From contig KV425563.1 of assembly GCA_001632425.1 (NCBI GenBank), forward strand, positions 1 through 64,000: a DNA stretch of 64,000 bases. Reading direction: 5' to 3'. This stretch comes from Neolentinus lepideus HHB14362 ss-1. Taxonomy: Eukaryota > Basidiomycota > Agaricomycetes > Gloeophyllales > Gloeophyllaceae. The notes beneath the pieces are model-generated. The model saw nothing but the letters and a program-made list of their open reading frames with translations. It ran no database searches and had not been told where the DNA came from. A program made the position numbers and the translations under genes. Positions 23,801 to 34,213 of this stretch are shown here, one piece after another (the first letter of the stretch is position 1; the number at the start of each line of letters is the position of its first letter).

Positions 23801-24461
23801 TGGTCCGAGATAGGGAGGACCGTGCGCCTGTCGAAGTAGTCTGCGGTGCCTGGCTAACTCGCCGCATGCGGTAGGGGTCATCCGAGGTTTGTGACGCTGT
23901 CGATGGAGGGCTCTCGACAGGAGGATGGTGTAAAGGGATTGGGGGTGTCTGATATGGGTCATACGGTTGTCGAGGCGATGAAGGGTCAAAGGCCGGTGGT
24001 GGATAGGCAAGAAGGGGAGTCGGGGAAGCGAATGGGGTAGTATAGGGAGAATATGGTGAGAGTGGCGTTGGGTCATTCGAAAGATCGTGGTAGTGGTGTT
24101 GCGGGTGCTGTTGGCGCGATTGTGCAGCGAGCGCCGCCTGTAACCGTTGCATTTCCTCGACGCGTGCCTGCTCCTGCTGCTCGGCTGTCGTTGGCGGCAG
24201 ATACGCAAAGACATCTTCATCCTCGCTTTCCTCCTCCTCTTCCTCTTCAAGAGAATACTCGTGCGAATAGGTGTATTGGGGGTCATGGTCGAAGTAAGCG
24301 GGACCACCTGCAGACGTCGAGGGTCGCGCTGTAGAGGGGCGTGCAGTGAACGGGCGGGACGACGAGGTCGTCGGACGCGCCATAATCGGCAAAGGAGAAG
24401 AGCGTCGTCGTCGTCGTCGTTGGCGGCGGGAAAGAAAGGTTATCGGACCCACTTCATCCAA
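20851..24461 (-). CDS. oligopeptide transporter (OPT family)
   Basis: A proton-coupled peptide transporter of the plasma membrane. The first exon (from 24461, or from the internal Met at 24383) encodes about 280 cytosolic residues rich in Ser, Pro, Arg and Glu; the upstream Met adds an Arg run encoded by a CGT triplet repeat, so the start is uncertain. The membrane domain begins after MPAMTIRMWIVGLALCM. Family motifs are LNPGPWNIKEH (the OPT NPG motif), HLYKV-type YIKVPPRATF, GLIGPSRQFG, and SGIPPATGINYSSW. The C-terminus is NTADYNHATLRQAMS. Exons are separated by short introns; the one at 22550-22599 requires a GC donor. At the junction near 21420-21480 the frame closes only with a GTATGG donor, which drops two residues (VW) that family members usually keep. 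Confidence 0.9.
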
Positions 24462-25655
24462 TTACATTCACAGGCACCATCACCGGCCAGGCACGGTGCG
24501 GTGCTATCAGCTTGTTCCGGATGCGGCCGGTCCTCCGGTCGTTAATTATAATATTATGTAATATTGGATTGACTTTCCGTCACCTGCTTGTTGTCGTCTT
24601 TCGTTGGGATACCCTTCGTTGAGCAGAGGTAAGCGTGCTAGATTATATCGAATTCTACGGGTTCTGTGGGGACTGCAATTTTTTGGACGTTTTGTACAGT
24701 TTAGCGCTCGGCCATGAGTAAACTGGCCGGTCAGGTACGTGCTTTCATACGCCGCTATCTAGGTCATCCGAAACGTTCTTGAAGTCATTAAACCGAGGCA
24801 TGTCTGTGCATGCAGAATATTAGTCTGGACACCTGTGTTTAACAGCGTGTTTGAATGGCTACAGACGTCAAAGGCTCCCAGCCATGGACTGCCGTCGTTC
24901 GCACATCGCTATCATGATGTCTCTCACAGCCGATGTCCTGGGACACGGAGGCCAGGCATATTCTTACGGGTGCACAGTCCAAGTACATCTGCAACTCGTC
25001 TGCGGTTGATATTGAGACTGACAGTGGCACCTAGGACACCTGCCGTATCGTTATGATGAGCATGTTTCATAACCCACTTCGCCCAGAGTCTCAGTGACAG
25101 GTCAGGCACTATAGGCCCTCACTTTTGACCCAAGGACCTCTGTGGCGCTGTATCTTCTCGTCTTGTGGTATCGTGTTTACGTACATCTGCAGGTAAGCCA
25201 TACCTGATACACCCTATCCTTGACATACGCCAGACCACGTTCCCGTCCTCGAGTCTCCCAACTTCAGGAACTCGGGGTAACAGAGGCGACGACTAGTATG
25301 ATGGTGGCCCATTCACTAATATCCATATGGTGCCGGCGCGGATACTCTCTGTCTCCTGCTGGCCGGTGTTCCAATAGCGATAAAATGAAAGATAAAGGTT
25401 CGAAACCCACTGGTTTAGTAACTTTAGTTCGTCGGACCGGCAGGATGCATTGCTTGTGCCTTGCGAACTCGCTTCGTTGCCGCGTGTTGATCATCACTAC
25501 GACGCATACATATTGCGCCAGAACTACAGCGGTCTTCATGCTATTTCCGTGGGGCAATGCATAGACAGACCCTTCATCTACGACTATTCTTGTGGCACGT
25601 TCATCTCTGTCCTGCTTACACTAGACAGTTAAAATAGAAATAGCCCACAAAGTGA
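24462..25655. other. intergenic upstream of OPT and tRNA
   Basis: No gene supported. ORFs of about 100 codons around 25220-25564 on both strands are mirror shadows without motifs. Confidence 0.6.
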
Positions 25656-25748
25656 GCCCTTATAGCTCAGTGGTAGAGCGCATCACTCGTAGTTCTGAGC
25701 TTATGTTCTGCAATGATGAGGTCCGTTGTTCAATCCAGCGTGGGGGCA
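25656..25748 (+). tRNA. tRNA-Thr(CGU) with intron
   Basis: All arms fold. Acceptor stem GCCCTTA (25656-25662) pairs with TGGGGGC (25741-25747) with two G-U pairs; D arm GCTC-AGTGGTA-GAGC (25665-25679); anticodon stem CATCA (25681-25685) with TGATG (25714-25718); T arm CGTTG-TTCAATC-CAGCG (25724-25740); discriminator A at 25748. The anticodon loop is CTCGTA then A once a 21-nt intron (25692-25712) is removed after position 37, the usual place for nuclear tRNA introns. The anticodon CGT decodes ACG threonine. Internal A box (TAGCTCAGTGGTAGAG) and B box (GTTCAATCC) are visible, and CTTTTT at 25751-25756 is a Pol III terminator. Confidence 0.93.
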
Positions 25749-25750
25749 CC

Positions 25751-25756
25751 CTTTTT
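25751..25756 (+). terminator. RNA polymerase III terminator of tRNA-Thr
   Basis: CTTTTT begins two bases after the discriminator base of the tRNA. A run of T is the normal Pol III stop. Confidence 0.75.
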
Positions 25757-25859
25757 GCAATCTACTACCAGATTTATTCAGACTATGAATTTTAGTCACG
25801 CGATGCATAGGAATGCTGAAAACTCTGCAGCACAATGACAAAATGTGAACATTGATCCG

Positions 25860-26815
25860 TCATATCTTATTCAACTCAACCAAGAGAATTGCGAGCCACT
25901 CACCTCTTGACGAGACAACATAACGAACTGTCCTGTTTAAATAACACGCCCTTAGGTCCGGTACGGTTTGTTCAAACAGTTGCGCGTCATCAGTTCCCTC
26001 CGAGTCAAAGTACTCTTGGAAGTTCAAATGATAGAGGGAGATATCCGAGCCTCGATACTCCCTGCATGCAGGCCGCCTCAACTGTATAACGTACAATTGA
26101 ATCGGATCGTGGTATAGCCCAAGAAGTATTGTGAGAGCGTCCGTATTCGGGCAGTGGGACAAGATCTAGTATGACATGCAGGTAGAACTCAGGAGTGTTG
26201 TGTAGACGGAAGACGGGCGCAAGTTGGGGAGGGTACTGGACACTCTAGAAAAGGAGTGCGGCGTCTCCGTGCCTTACGGCAAGGGACGAAGTGGCTTCGG
26301 AAGCGTGAATGGCATGGAGTTGAGCCAGTGAAGGCAGCAATTCCGGAGCGGTGAATGTCGTCGAAATTTCGGGCAATAGATAAGAGTATGAGTGATTGAT
26401 TAGCGTTGGGTGATCGAATGTCTGGAGCGTAAGGCAAGTGGGCTCGTAGCAGTGCCAAGAACTTTGTAAAGTGACGCCGTAGGTATCTCTAATACCAGAA
26501 CGTCTCTACTTTGTCAGAAACTAGCTGGTGTGCAGTGGTCACTGAAGAATCGACACACCTGGTTTACAGACTACAATGCATATCTAAGAAGCTGTGAGAA
26601 GATGGAGGTCTCGGAGCATTGACTTGAGAGCTCGGGAGAGCGGCTCTGAAAGCGTCGATAAATGGCAAAGTAATTGCGTATATCTCGAGAGCAATTGAGC
26701 GAAATTCGAGGCTTTCTGTTCCAGCGTGGAATGATTAAGTTCGAGACGCTCCTAAGGATCCTCCGAAGCAGAAAATCTTCTTCAGTATTTTCCGTAGTAC
26801 TTCTTCTCCACTCAT
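25860..26815 (-). pseudogene. F-box-like pseudogene (paralogue 3)
   Basis: The minus strand from an ATG at 26815 reads MSGEEVLRKILKKIF, close to MGGEEIPKEVLNKIF at the start of the intact gene at 44,045. In other frames the same order of landmarks continues: LRSVSNLIIP, LEFRSIALE, FIDAFRAALPSSQ, LVSDKVETFWY followed by a stop, then FTKFLALLRAHLPY, and HSYSYLLPEI. These correspond to LRRVSKVF, LRFRYVALE, FVEAFKNAPSSSQ, LSERIVTFWCII, TFSTLLRR and YSYIFPEH in the intact copy. Several frameshifts and at least one stop make it a pseudogene. The 3' end is not sharp; homology is clear to about 26,200 and fades towards 25,860, about 110 bp from the tRNA. Confidence 0.8.
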
Positions 26816-27590
26816 CTTCGAAAATCTACGAGCGTTAACAATGTAGCTTAAAAGTTAGTACTCTGTTCGGGATGACCCCAACAAGGTCTAATAAGAATCC
26901 GAGATATGGCTGGTGTTGATATCTGGATAGCGACTGAGAAGCTTATCAATATGTGACAGGTTACATGACAACCCACACGTGTCGTCTGCTTGTGGCTGCG
27001 TTCCGGCCCAGCGAGACTGACATTTCTACCTTCTGCGACACTGCGATGCTGCATCACCCACCCTCTTTCGATACTGCGCCGTCTGTCCCTCCAGTGCTAT
27101 CTCGCAAACTGACATGTACAAACACATTGACAAGAAGGTTAAGCCAAGTGCCGGGGGTCTTGCCACAAGATGGAACCTATTCACGTGACTTGTCACAGCC
27201 GAGCCACAATATCGCCTTGCATCTAAATGTGACACAGTGCGCACCAACTGACAAATTATCCGAAGTTCATATGAATGGTAATGACTGAATACAGGGATTA
27301 TGTTGACTAGTGTCTACTAGTGCCCTTCGGGAGACTCATCAACTCGGAAGTACCGGCAGGAATCGGACGAAACTGCTGAAGAGGAAGTTTTGTTGAGAGC
27401 TGAATGCTCCACAAACGGTCCCCAGGTAATTCATACACGAGGGTAAGTTATCCTCGTTGAACACCACCAGAGTCACGGATAATGACCAAAATTTAGACGA
27501 TAATACAGTGTTATTAGCTGAAGTGGGGGTAGCACTACTGTACACTATTATACAAGCTTGGGGTGGGTGGGGGTTGGTATCATACATACA
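26816..27590. other. intergenic, no gene recognised
   Basis: Mirror ORFs around 26953-27288 carry no motif. Nothing supported. Confidence 0.6.
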
Positions 27591-29947
27591 TTAATCTACA
27601 ACTACAAGTCCGTTATAACTTTCCCTTCCTAGTACCTTTTTCATGACATTAATCGGATTGAACTCCTCTTCTGGTTTGGTTTTCACCTCTCCAGCCTGAG
27701 TCTGTTCCACCGTCGCCCACTCACTCAGGCTCTCCTCACCTTCCTCGCCCATGAACACCTTCAGCATCGCAGGGGAAAATCCAGTCATCAGTGCCACACC
27801 CTTCCGCTCTGACTCCACCGGCACGCTCACGAAGCCAGCATTGAGGTTCCAGTACACAATCTGGGGCACCTCGTAACCAGCCTCTCGATACACCGTCTCG
27901 ATTGCGTCGTGGTTCGTCTGCCAGTTGGCCGCATCCCGTGACGTCTGCTCCGCCTCGTCGAACTGCATGTCAGAGAATATGAACAGACGCTTGATCATGT
28001 CCTCTGGCTTGACAGCGTTTTTAACTGCAAGAGGCAGAAGGAGGTCCACAAACACAGAGTGAAGGTTAGTGTTCATCCCCCAGTCCGCCGCCTGCATGTT
28101 CTGCAGCGTCACTGCAAGTCCGTCCTCTTCAGGATTCACCTGCACAAATTGCGGATTCGACGAGAAAGTGATGAAGCCGTTGTTGAACGGCGGCTTTCCT
28201 AGCTGCGCCAGGATCAGCGACAAGGAAAGAGCGGGATATATCGGCTGCACGGTTTTCTTGTCACTGTAGGACCCGCTAGAGTACGGAGAAAACATCGACC
28301 CTGACACGTCACATACGGCTAGAACACTTTCAAGAGTTCCAGCCTCACGTAGACGAGCTATGAGCGTCTTCCATTGCTCCTCGAAGACGCGCAGCTTCAT
28401 CTCCGCAATCTGCTTCTTGACATCCTCAATCGAAGGCTTCTTCGAATCCGAGACGTGGTAAGAGTAATTCCCTAAGTCAAGCACCTCCTTCACCAGCTCA
28501 TGGGGCATCAACGTCGCACCGCTGATACTCCTCTTCCCGGACTCTACGTCCATCAGGTACCGCCCGAAGCCCTCCAGGTCGTGCCGACAGAAGTGCTCCG
28601 TGTTATTCTTCATACAGATCGACGGGACCCGGTTGTACCGAATCTCGTTCCACCGGTTCGCAGACATAAGGGGCTCTGGGCAGGCGAGAGCTGACCGGAG
28701 GGGCCGCAAAACCCACCGCTGATAGAACGACCGGACGATGTGGGTCTCCAGCGTTGACCATCCGGACAGCGGGAGCCTTGACAATCTAGACAGCGGGTCG
28801 CGTATCCCAGAGACGTCAACGTGCCCTGCGCGGTGCAACAGCAAACATACCGCTGTGGCGATGTTTGTATGACGGTCATGCACACCTCCAGGTGTCGGTG
28901 CCCACTTCCCTACCAGCGACAGCTGTCTGAGGAGATCGAAGCGCTCCTGACGCTCTGCGTCTTGGGGCAACGAGTCAAGTTTCTCCAGGGTCACCAAGTC
29001 CTCTGCCAGTTTATCCGCAATAAGCCGCGCGACAGCGACGTAGAGTGCTCGGTACTTCACATCCTGGAGCTTCCTCGCCAGACGCTCATACGACTCCGCA
29101 CGCGCCTGAGAACGTTTATTCCTGGCCTCCTCCTTCTTCTGTGCGTTGTGCCTCAGAGCCGCCTCGATGCGCGAGGCTCTCTCGACCTCGTCCTTGGCTC
29201 GCCCCTCAGTCTTTGCAATCTGGCTGTTCCTTTTCCGGCGGAAGATTGAGTTAGATGCAGGAGTCCGAGGCCAGTGAAGGAACTTGGCGCTAGAGGGGGT
29301 CTCCAATGACCCCAGCTCGTCGAAGGTGGCCAATCCGAGGATGTTGAGCAGGTCCTTCCAATAACCGTGGCATAGACCTTCGTAGTCTCGACTCTTTTTG
29401 CCTTTTCGCTTGCAGACAGGAGCCACCAGATATGCTAGATTCGCGATGGCGGTTCTGGGATGGTTCTTGTACAACCATGCATAGGCCCTGTAAACACGAA
29501 AGCGCAAATCAGCCGCGTGAACGGGAACATAAGGTCAGGAAACGACACTCACTGGTAGAACAGCTCCTTCTCGCCCTTACCGTCGTGAATACTCCTCGTA
29601 TTCCAGATGAGTCTCAAGGTTATTGTGGGATCCTCTTTCCAGGCCTTCGTCAACGCTGAGTCGATCGTGTCCCAGGATGCATATCTGGTCAGGTGCTGGA
29701 ACGCGTCTAGAGTCGCTGACCCAGTAGAGCTGAATGCCGGTGCGTCGTTCCATGTCAAAGTGTGGCTAGCTGTGGACTTCAGCGCGTCCATCATCGGGTT
29801 CTGGGGAGTGTCTACGACGCTAGACACAGAGACCGGGTTCCTCGTGGCGGGAAGGAGAACATCGAGGAAATTGGGGTTGAACAGTTCCTCGACGAAGGGG
29901 AGAGTCACGGTCTGGGAGGTCGCCGCAGCTGCTGGAGTAGATGCCAT
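27591..29947 (-). CDS. DUF2828 family protein with vWA-like domain
   Basis: Two exons (29553-29947 and 27591-29487) give 763 residues. The frame is open upstream of 29947, but MASTPAAAATSQ is the first Met with a normal leader. The N-terminal two thirds are helical and match the DUF2828 family (TLTWNDAPAFSSTGSATLDAF, WNTRSIHDGKGEKELFY, HELVKEVLD). The C-terminal third looks like a von Willebrand A fold: LAVCDVSGSM has the DxSGS metal-site motif, and RLFIFSDMQFDEA follows. A helical-repeat part plus vWA resembles the TROVE/Ro60 RNA-binding layout; I infer that from architecture, not from sequence identity. A charged insert (about residues 190-270) with EEARNKRSQARAE is likely coiled coil. Cellular role unknown. 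Confidence 0.88.
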
Positions 29948-30600
29948 CCTGACTGTAGTGTAAATTCTGAGCCTGGGGACATGTTTATATACACGCAAAA
30001 CTCGAATCATGCAGAGTCAGGATGTAGGCGGTGCGCGCCTCCACAGCCCCCTATAGATGAGGTGGAGATCCTGTCGACAAACAGTATAACCAAATGACTG
30101 GTTCGACAGGCGGAGCCGGTCGACCGCGAAGCCCGCAGTTACTAGTCAATATAAGTCAGTACGAGTAATTATGTAACAGCGCCTGTGCGGACACGCGGAA
30201 CAAATAACAAATACCCCGAAGTTTTGTCTGATTCGTGGAACGGGAATGCCAAGCTACAGGCTGATGGTGCAAGAATTGAGCGCTGAGCAAGCGCGGTACG
30301 GACCGCTCAACTTGAGCTTGAATTCGAAGTCTCCACACGGCGTGCGCGATCGCATATTGAATGAAATATTCAAATCGAAGGCGGTTTTAGTTGGTAACAG
30401 AAAACAAGACACAGCAAGTTATACAACACGGTGTAGCGCGACAGGACTTCGGGACACGAAAAAGGGCGAAGCTTCGGGTGGGGGGACATGGGGAGTAAAA
30501 ATTCGCACGAAAAAAGCTCTGCTAAAAGTACAATGGAATGGACTAACCGATCCGGATAGTAATAAGACAATTCAGCTTCCAGGGACGGACCATTAACACA

Positions 30601-33356
30601 CTATTTCGACAAATCACTTCCAGATTCAACACTACCGACCGCGACTTCGGGTAGGATGGGGACTAGCGTGTCCACAGCGAAATCGGGGTCGTCGGATATT
30701 GAGGGAGCCTTGAGCCCGGTACGAGGGATATGACTAGGCGACGCCATCCGCCCACCACGACTCGGGGTAACCGAGACTCGCCCGTCCTCCTCGAACTCCT
30801 CCTCAGCGGACGGCAGGATACTAGTAGGCGGCGAGGTCGCGCTATCTTCGCTCTCATCCAGCTCCTTATCCATCCTCAGCCGTTTTCCGCTTTCTCGCGA
30901 CTCTGAGCGGCGCGGGGGCTCGCCATCGCATTCTTCTGAGCTCCGCTTCTTGATCGCGCACAGCCTGATCCTAGGCGTCGTCACTTGCGCCGAGTAGCTC
31001 CCTTCCCTTCGAACGCGTTTGGGAGGCGTTCGACTTCGCTCAGTATCATCCTCTTCGCCAGAATGATCTGATTCACCTTCCGCGTCCTCCTCCAGATCCC
31101 GAGAGCGCTTGCGGGGTGTCAAGGGGTAAACCGCAATGTCCTCCGTAGTTGTCGTACTGCTCTCCTCCTCCTCCTCCTCCTCTAGCTCTTCTTCTTCCTC
31201 TTCCTCTTCTTCTTCTTCTTCCTCCTCCTCTTCCACCACCCTGATCTCCTCTTCACCTTCCTCTATGCGAATTTCACCCGGGTTCTGCCGATCATCGGTC
31301 TTCTCTTTTGAGTCAGGGGCCTGTTGTGCTTGCAACTCACTCGCAATGATGTTCCCAGCCTCGATATTAGCCTTGATCATCGCGCGCTCGCAGATCTTGC
31401 AACGGCACTGATATAACGGCTGACATGCTTCACGCCAAACCTACCACGTAGATTAGATCAGATTCAGATTAAACACGATGTGATCGGAAGTATGACACAA
31501 CTTACCAGCCTAAACGCTTCTTGACTGTATAGCGGCATGTGTGATGTAGTCACCGGTATGTACGGTATCGGATGTAGTAGTCGGGGACTCTCGAGAACAG
31601 GAGATACCGGGATGGGGACTTGCAGGGGAGCGTCGCCCTCTTCATCCTTTTTCGTCGGGACGGGGGGCGGAGAGGGCGTCGTGCCTAGTGTAGACGTGCT
31701 CAAGACAGGGCTTGTGGCGTGCGAGTCGTCGCTCCTCGAACTCGTCGAGCTCTCTCTGTCTTCCTCCTCTTCCCGCCGTAGCCGTTCGCGTTCCTCGCGC
31801 TTCTTGTTCGCACGCCTCTCCAGCCAGTCAATCCCGTTATACCACATACTCTCATCTCTGAGCGCATCCGCCACGTCTTCCAGCTCCATTCTACTCGCCT
31901 TCAGCGCCGGATCTACACGGTCGGCAGTGCACTCGATCACAAGTTTCCGGACGATATTGTTCATGGCTGGCAGCAGGACGATGCGCATTTGTTTCTGATA
32001 CGCGCGGTAGACGGTCTCGCATAGCTGGAACGACGGCGGTGTCTCGGCGCGCACAGTCGCCGGACTTGGGTGGAGGTTGTTTTCGTCCTCCTCTTGATCC
32101 AGCGACCACGGACACGGATGTACAGCACGTACGATCGGCGACCTGTCTCCATTTGTGTGGCCATACCACTGGTCCGCAGGGCTGAACCAGTACCCGTCCA
32201 ATATTCGATTCCGCGTGAAGTCGTTGATCGCCAGATCGCGCACCCCGCCTGCCTCTTCAGTTATCGACAGCAGCTCCGGGTCTTCTTCGTCATCTTCGCT
32301 TAGCTCGTCCGCGCTCGAGTAGCCCTCCTCGCGGGACGCGTACCTCGACGCCGCGATCGCCTGCTGCAGCATATCCGACAGTTTGGTGTACTTCCTCAGC
32401 CACAACTTCTCCTGCGCGAGCGAGAGCACCTCCGCGATCGTTCCCTCACCCAGCTCTATGAACGCGTCGATCGTCTGCCGCGTCTCCCAGTCCGGCGCGT
32501 TGAACTTCGCCCCGCCAATCGCCGCTTGGTCGCGCGGATTCCCCGATACACGCTGCCAGAGCCACTCGGCGCGGCATGTCCTGCACGTCGCCTCGATCCC
32601 AGGCCATGTCTCCTCGTCCTCGTTCTCAGCACAACTCACCGCGTTGTACTGCTCCTCGAACTCCATCGGCGGCATCTCGCGGAGACATAGCCCACAGAAC
32701 GTCGCCTTACGGTGCTCTCGACAAGACGGCACCGCCCCAAAGCAATACGTGTACACAGTGCGCTTGCCCGACGCGAGCCCACGGGTGTGGTGTGGCTGGT
32801 TGATCCGACAGATGTAGCACGAGCAGCTACTGATGTTGCGGAAGTGCTGGTAGGGCGACAGGCGAACCGGGCGGCTACTCGCGTTCGTGCCCGCGCTGTT
32901 CGGGTTCGGCTGAATGACAGAGTGCGAGAGGAGAAGGTCGTGAGGATCGATGACCGTGCAGGCATGCTGCCAGAACAAATGCGTCTCGACTGCGAGGGCA
33001 CGATTAGATCGCTCACATGGCAGACCGAGAAGCACTCACTAGCTGTATGCCATGTCGGACAGATCTGCATTAATTTCTCAACATGCACCGCGTCGCGCAA
33101 GACGGTGTACATAAGGCGCATCGGCCAACACTGGGGCATCTCCCATGTCTGCGGGCAGTACAGTGACTGCGAAACATCCAAAAGGTAGTGTGTGGCGATC
33201 AGCCTATGAATCAACGTTGAGCACGGCAAACTCAACGCCACAAAGGGAGAGGTAAGACCTGATGATTTCGGGCGGCAACTGCTGCCACGACCGGTGGGTA
33301 AATTTCCCCTTGTACACGGACGTCGTGTCCAACGACACGTCCAACGTCGAAGCCAT
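30601..33356 (-). CDS. large acidic protein, conserved-looking, function unknown
   Basis: Four exons (33259-33356, 33040-33203, 31506-32989, 30601-31440) give 861 residues starting MASTLDVSLD. The N-terminus has an F-box-like WQQLPPEIIRLIATHYLL. A Cys/His-rich part follows (CSCYICRINQPHH, CREHRKATFCGLCLREMP, CRTCRAEWLWQR) and could bind zinc. The middle contains DFTRNRILDGYWFSPADQWYG. The C-terminal exon holds CRCKICERAM and then a Glu run of about 30 residues encoded by a GAG/GAA microsatellite (31155-31240), and basic KRSRDLEE and KRVRRE segments that look like nuclear localisation signals. Composition suggests a nuclear protein. I do not recognise a named family. Confidence 0.8.
31155..31240. 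repeat. CTC/CTT triplet microsatellite (coding, poly-Glu)
   Basis: Runs of TCC and TTC triplets on the plus strand encode a Glu tract in the minus-strand gene. The triplet period keeps the frame, so length changes would alter only the Glu count. Confidence 0.85.
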
Positions 33357-34213
33357 TGTATTCGACGGTATTGCGCCGAGCACAGTGACGAAGGTGACGG
33401 TCGACTGTGACAGTTTGCAGGTGGCACAGCACCCCCCGTTTATTTTCCCAGCGCACGGGCCATGTGCACGTGATGCATGTGGCGCTGACAACACAGCCTC
33501 TAAATACTATTTGAGTGTTCGGCTATTGGTGCTGTTCATCTCAAAGATCCTTGGTGTGCCGGACGTGTGTGGAAACTTTTTCGTAGGACTTAAGTCGACA
33601 TTCGTGAAGCGTTATGCTCTCTATCCAATTGTAAGTACCACAATGATGTCCCTCGCAACCGCTTTTTGCAACCTTGTTGCCTTCGATTTTGTTGGGAGTT
33701 TCACTCGATCTAGTTGTCAGTCTAGATCTGTACGTTATACTGGTGCCGTGAAGGTGACGATGAGGTGTGCCTACAAATGGGTAATAAGCAGCTTACTGTC
33801 AGCAATCAACCTGATAGGTGAAGACACCAGAGCGTTTGAACGATCAGTAAGCAAACCTTTCTTCGAGTATTCATGGTGCGCTGTCGTTACTGCCTTTTCA
33901 GGTCTACATACTATGTCTCCTCGGTGTTCCACAAAATGCGAGCAGCACCGCCACCCCCGTATCTCCCAGTCCCCGATCGCCGATTTCCCCATGACCGTTC
34001 ACATGGATCCGCCCGTGCGCACTCGCAATTATTGGATGGCTACCCGGCAGCTCCCATGATTCTGGGCTTGTTCTGATTATCAGGTCTTCTTTAAATACCG
34101 TGCAGGTAGGACTAATGACTACAGCAACTGACCCTCCCTCCGAAGCTTAACCTCGCATAAAGTATGTCCTCTAGATCGATTCTGTGGAGGCGCTGCGCTC
34201 AAGTCGAATCCAG
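33357..34213. other. divergent intergenic region
   Basis: Promoter space between the acidic orphan (minus) and the FAD monooxygenase (plus). A long plus-strand ORF from 33262 to 34059 overlaps the first exon of the orphan gene, and has no motif; I regard it as chance. Confidence 0.6.

Noticed and set aside
23663..24307. 214-codon minus-strand ORF rich in Arg and His inside the OPT first exon
   Set aside because: Frame shadow of the repetitive Pro/Ser-rich N-terminal exon of the transporter.
25380..25430. tRNA-like string GGTTCGAAACC
   Set aside because: The flanking bases cannot form the T stem or an acceptor stem.
31136..31411. Plus-strand poly-Ser ORF
   Set aside because: Antisense reading of the GAG/GAA tract in the minus-strand orphan gene.
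33262..34059. 265-codon plus-strand ORF overlapping the first exon of the acidic orphan
   Set aside because: It is antisense to a well-supported exon at one end and has no motifs or protein-like composition in the rest.
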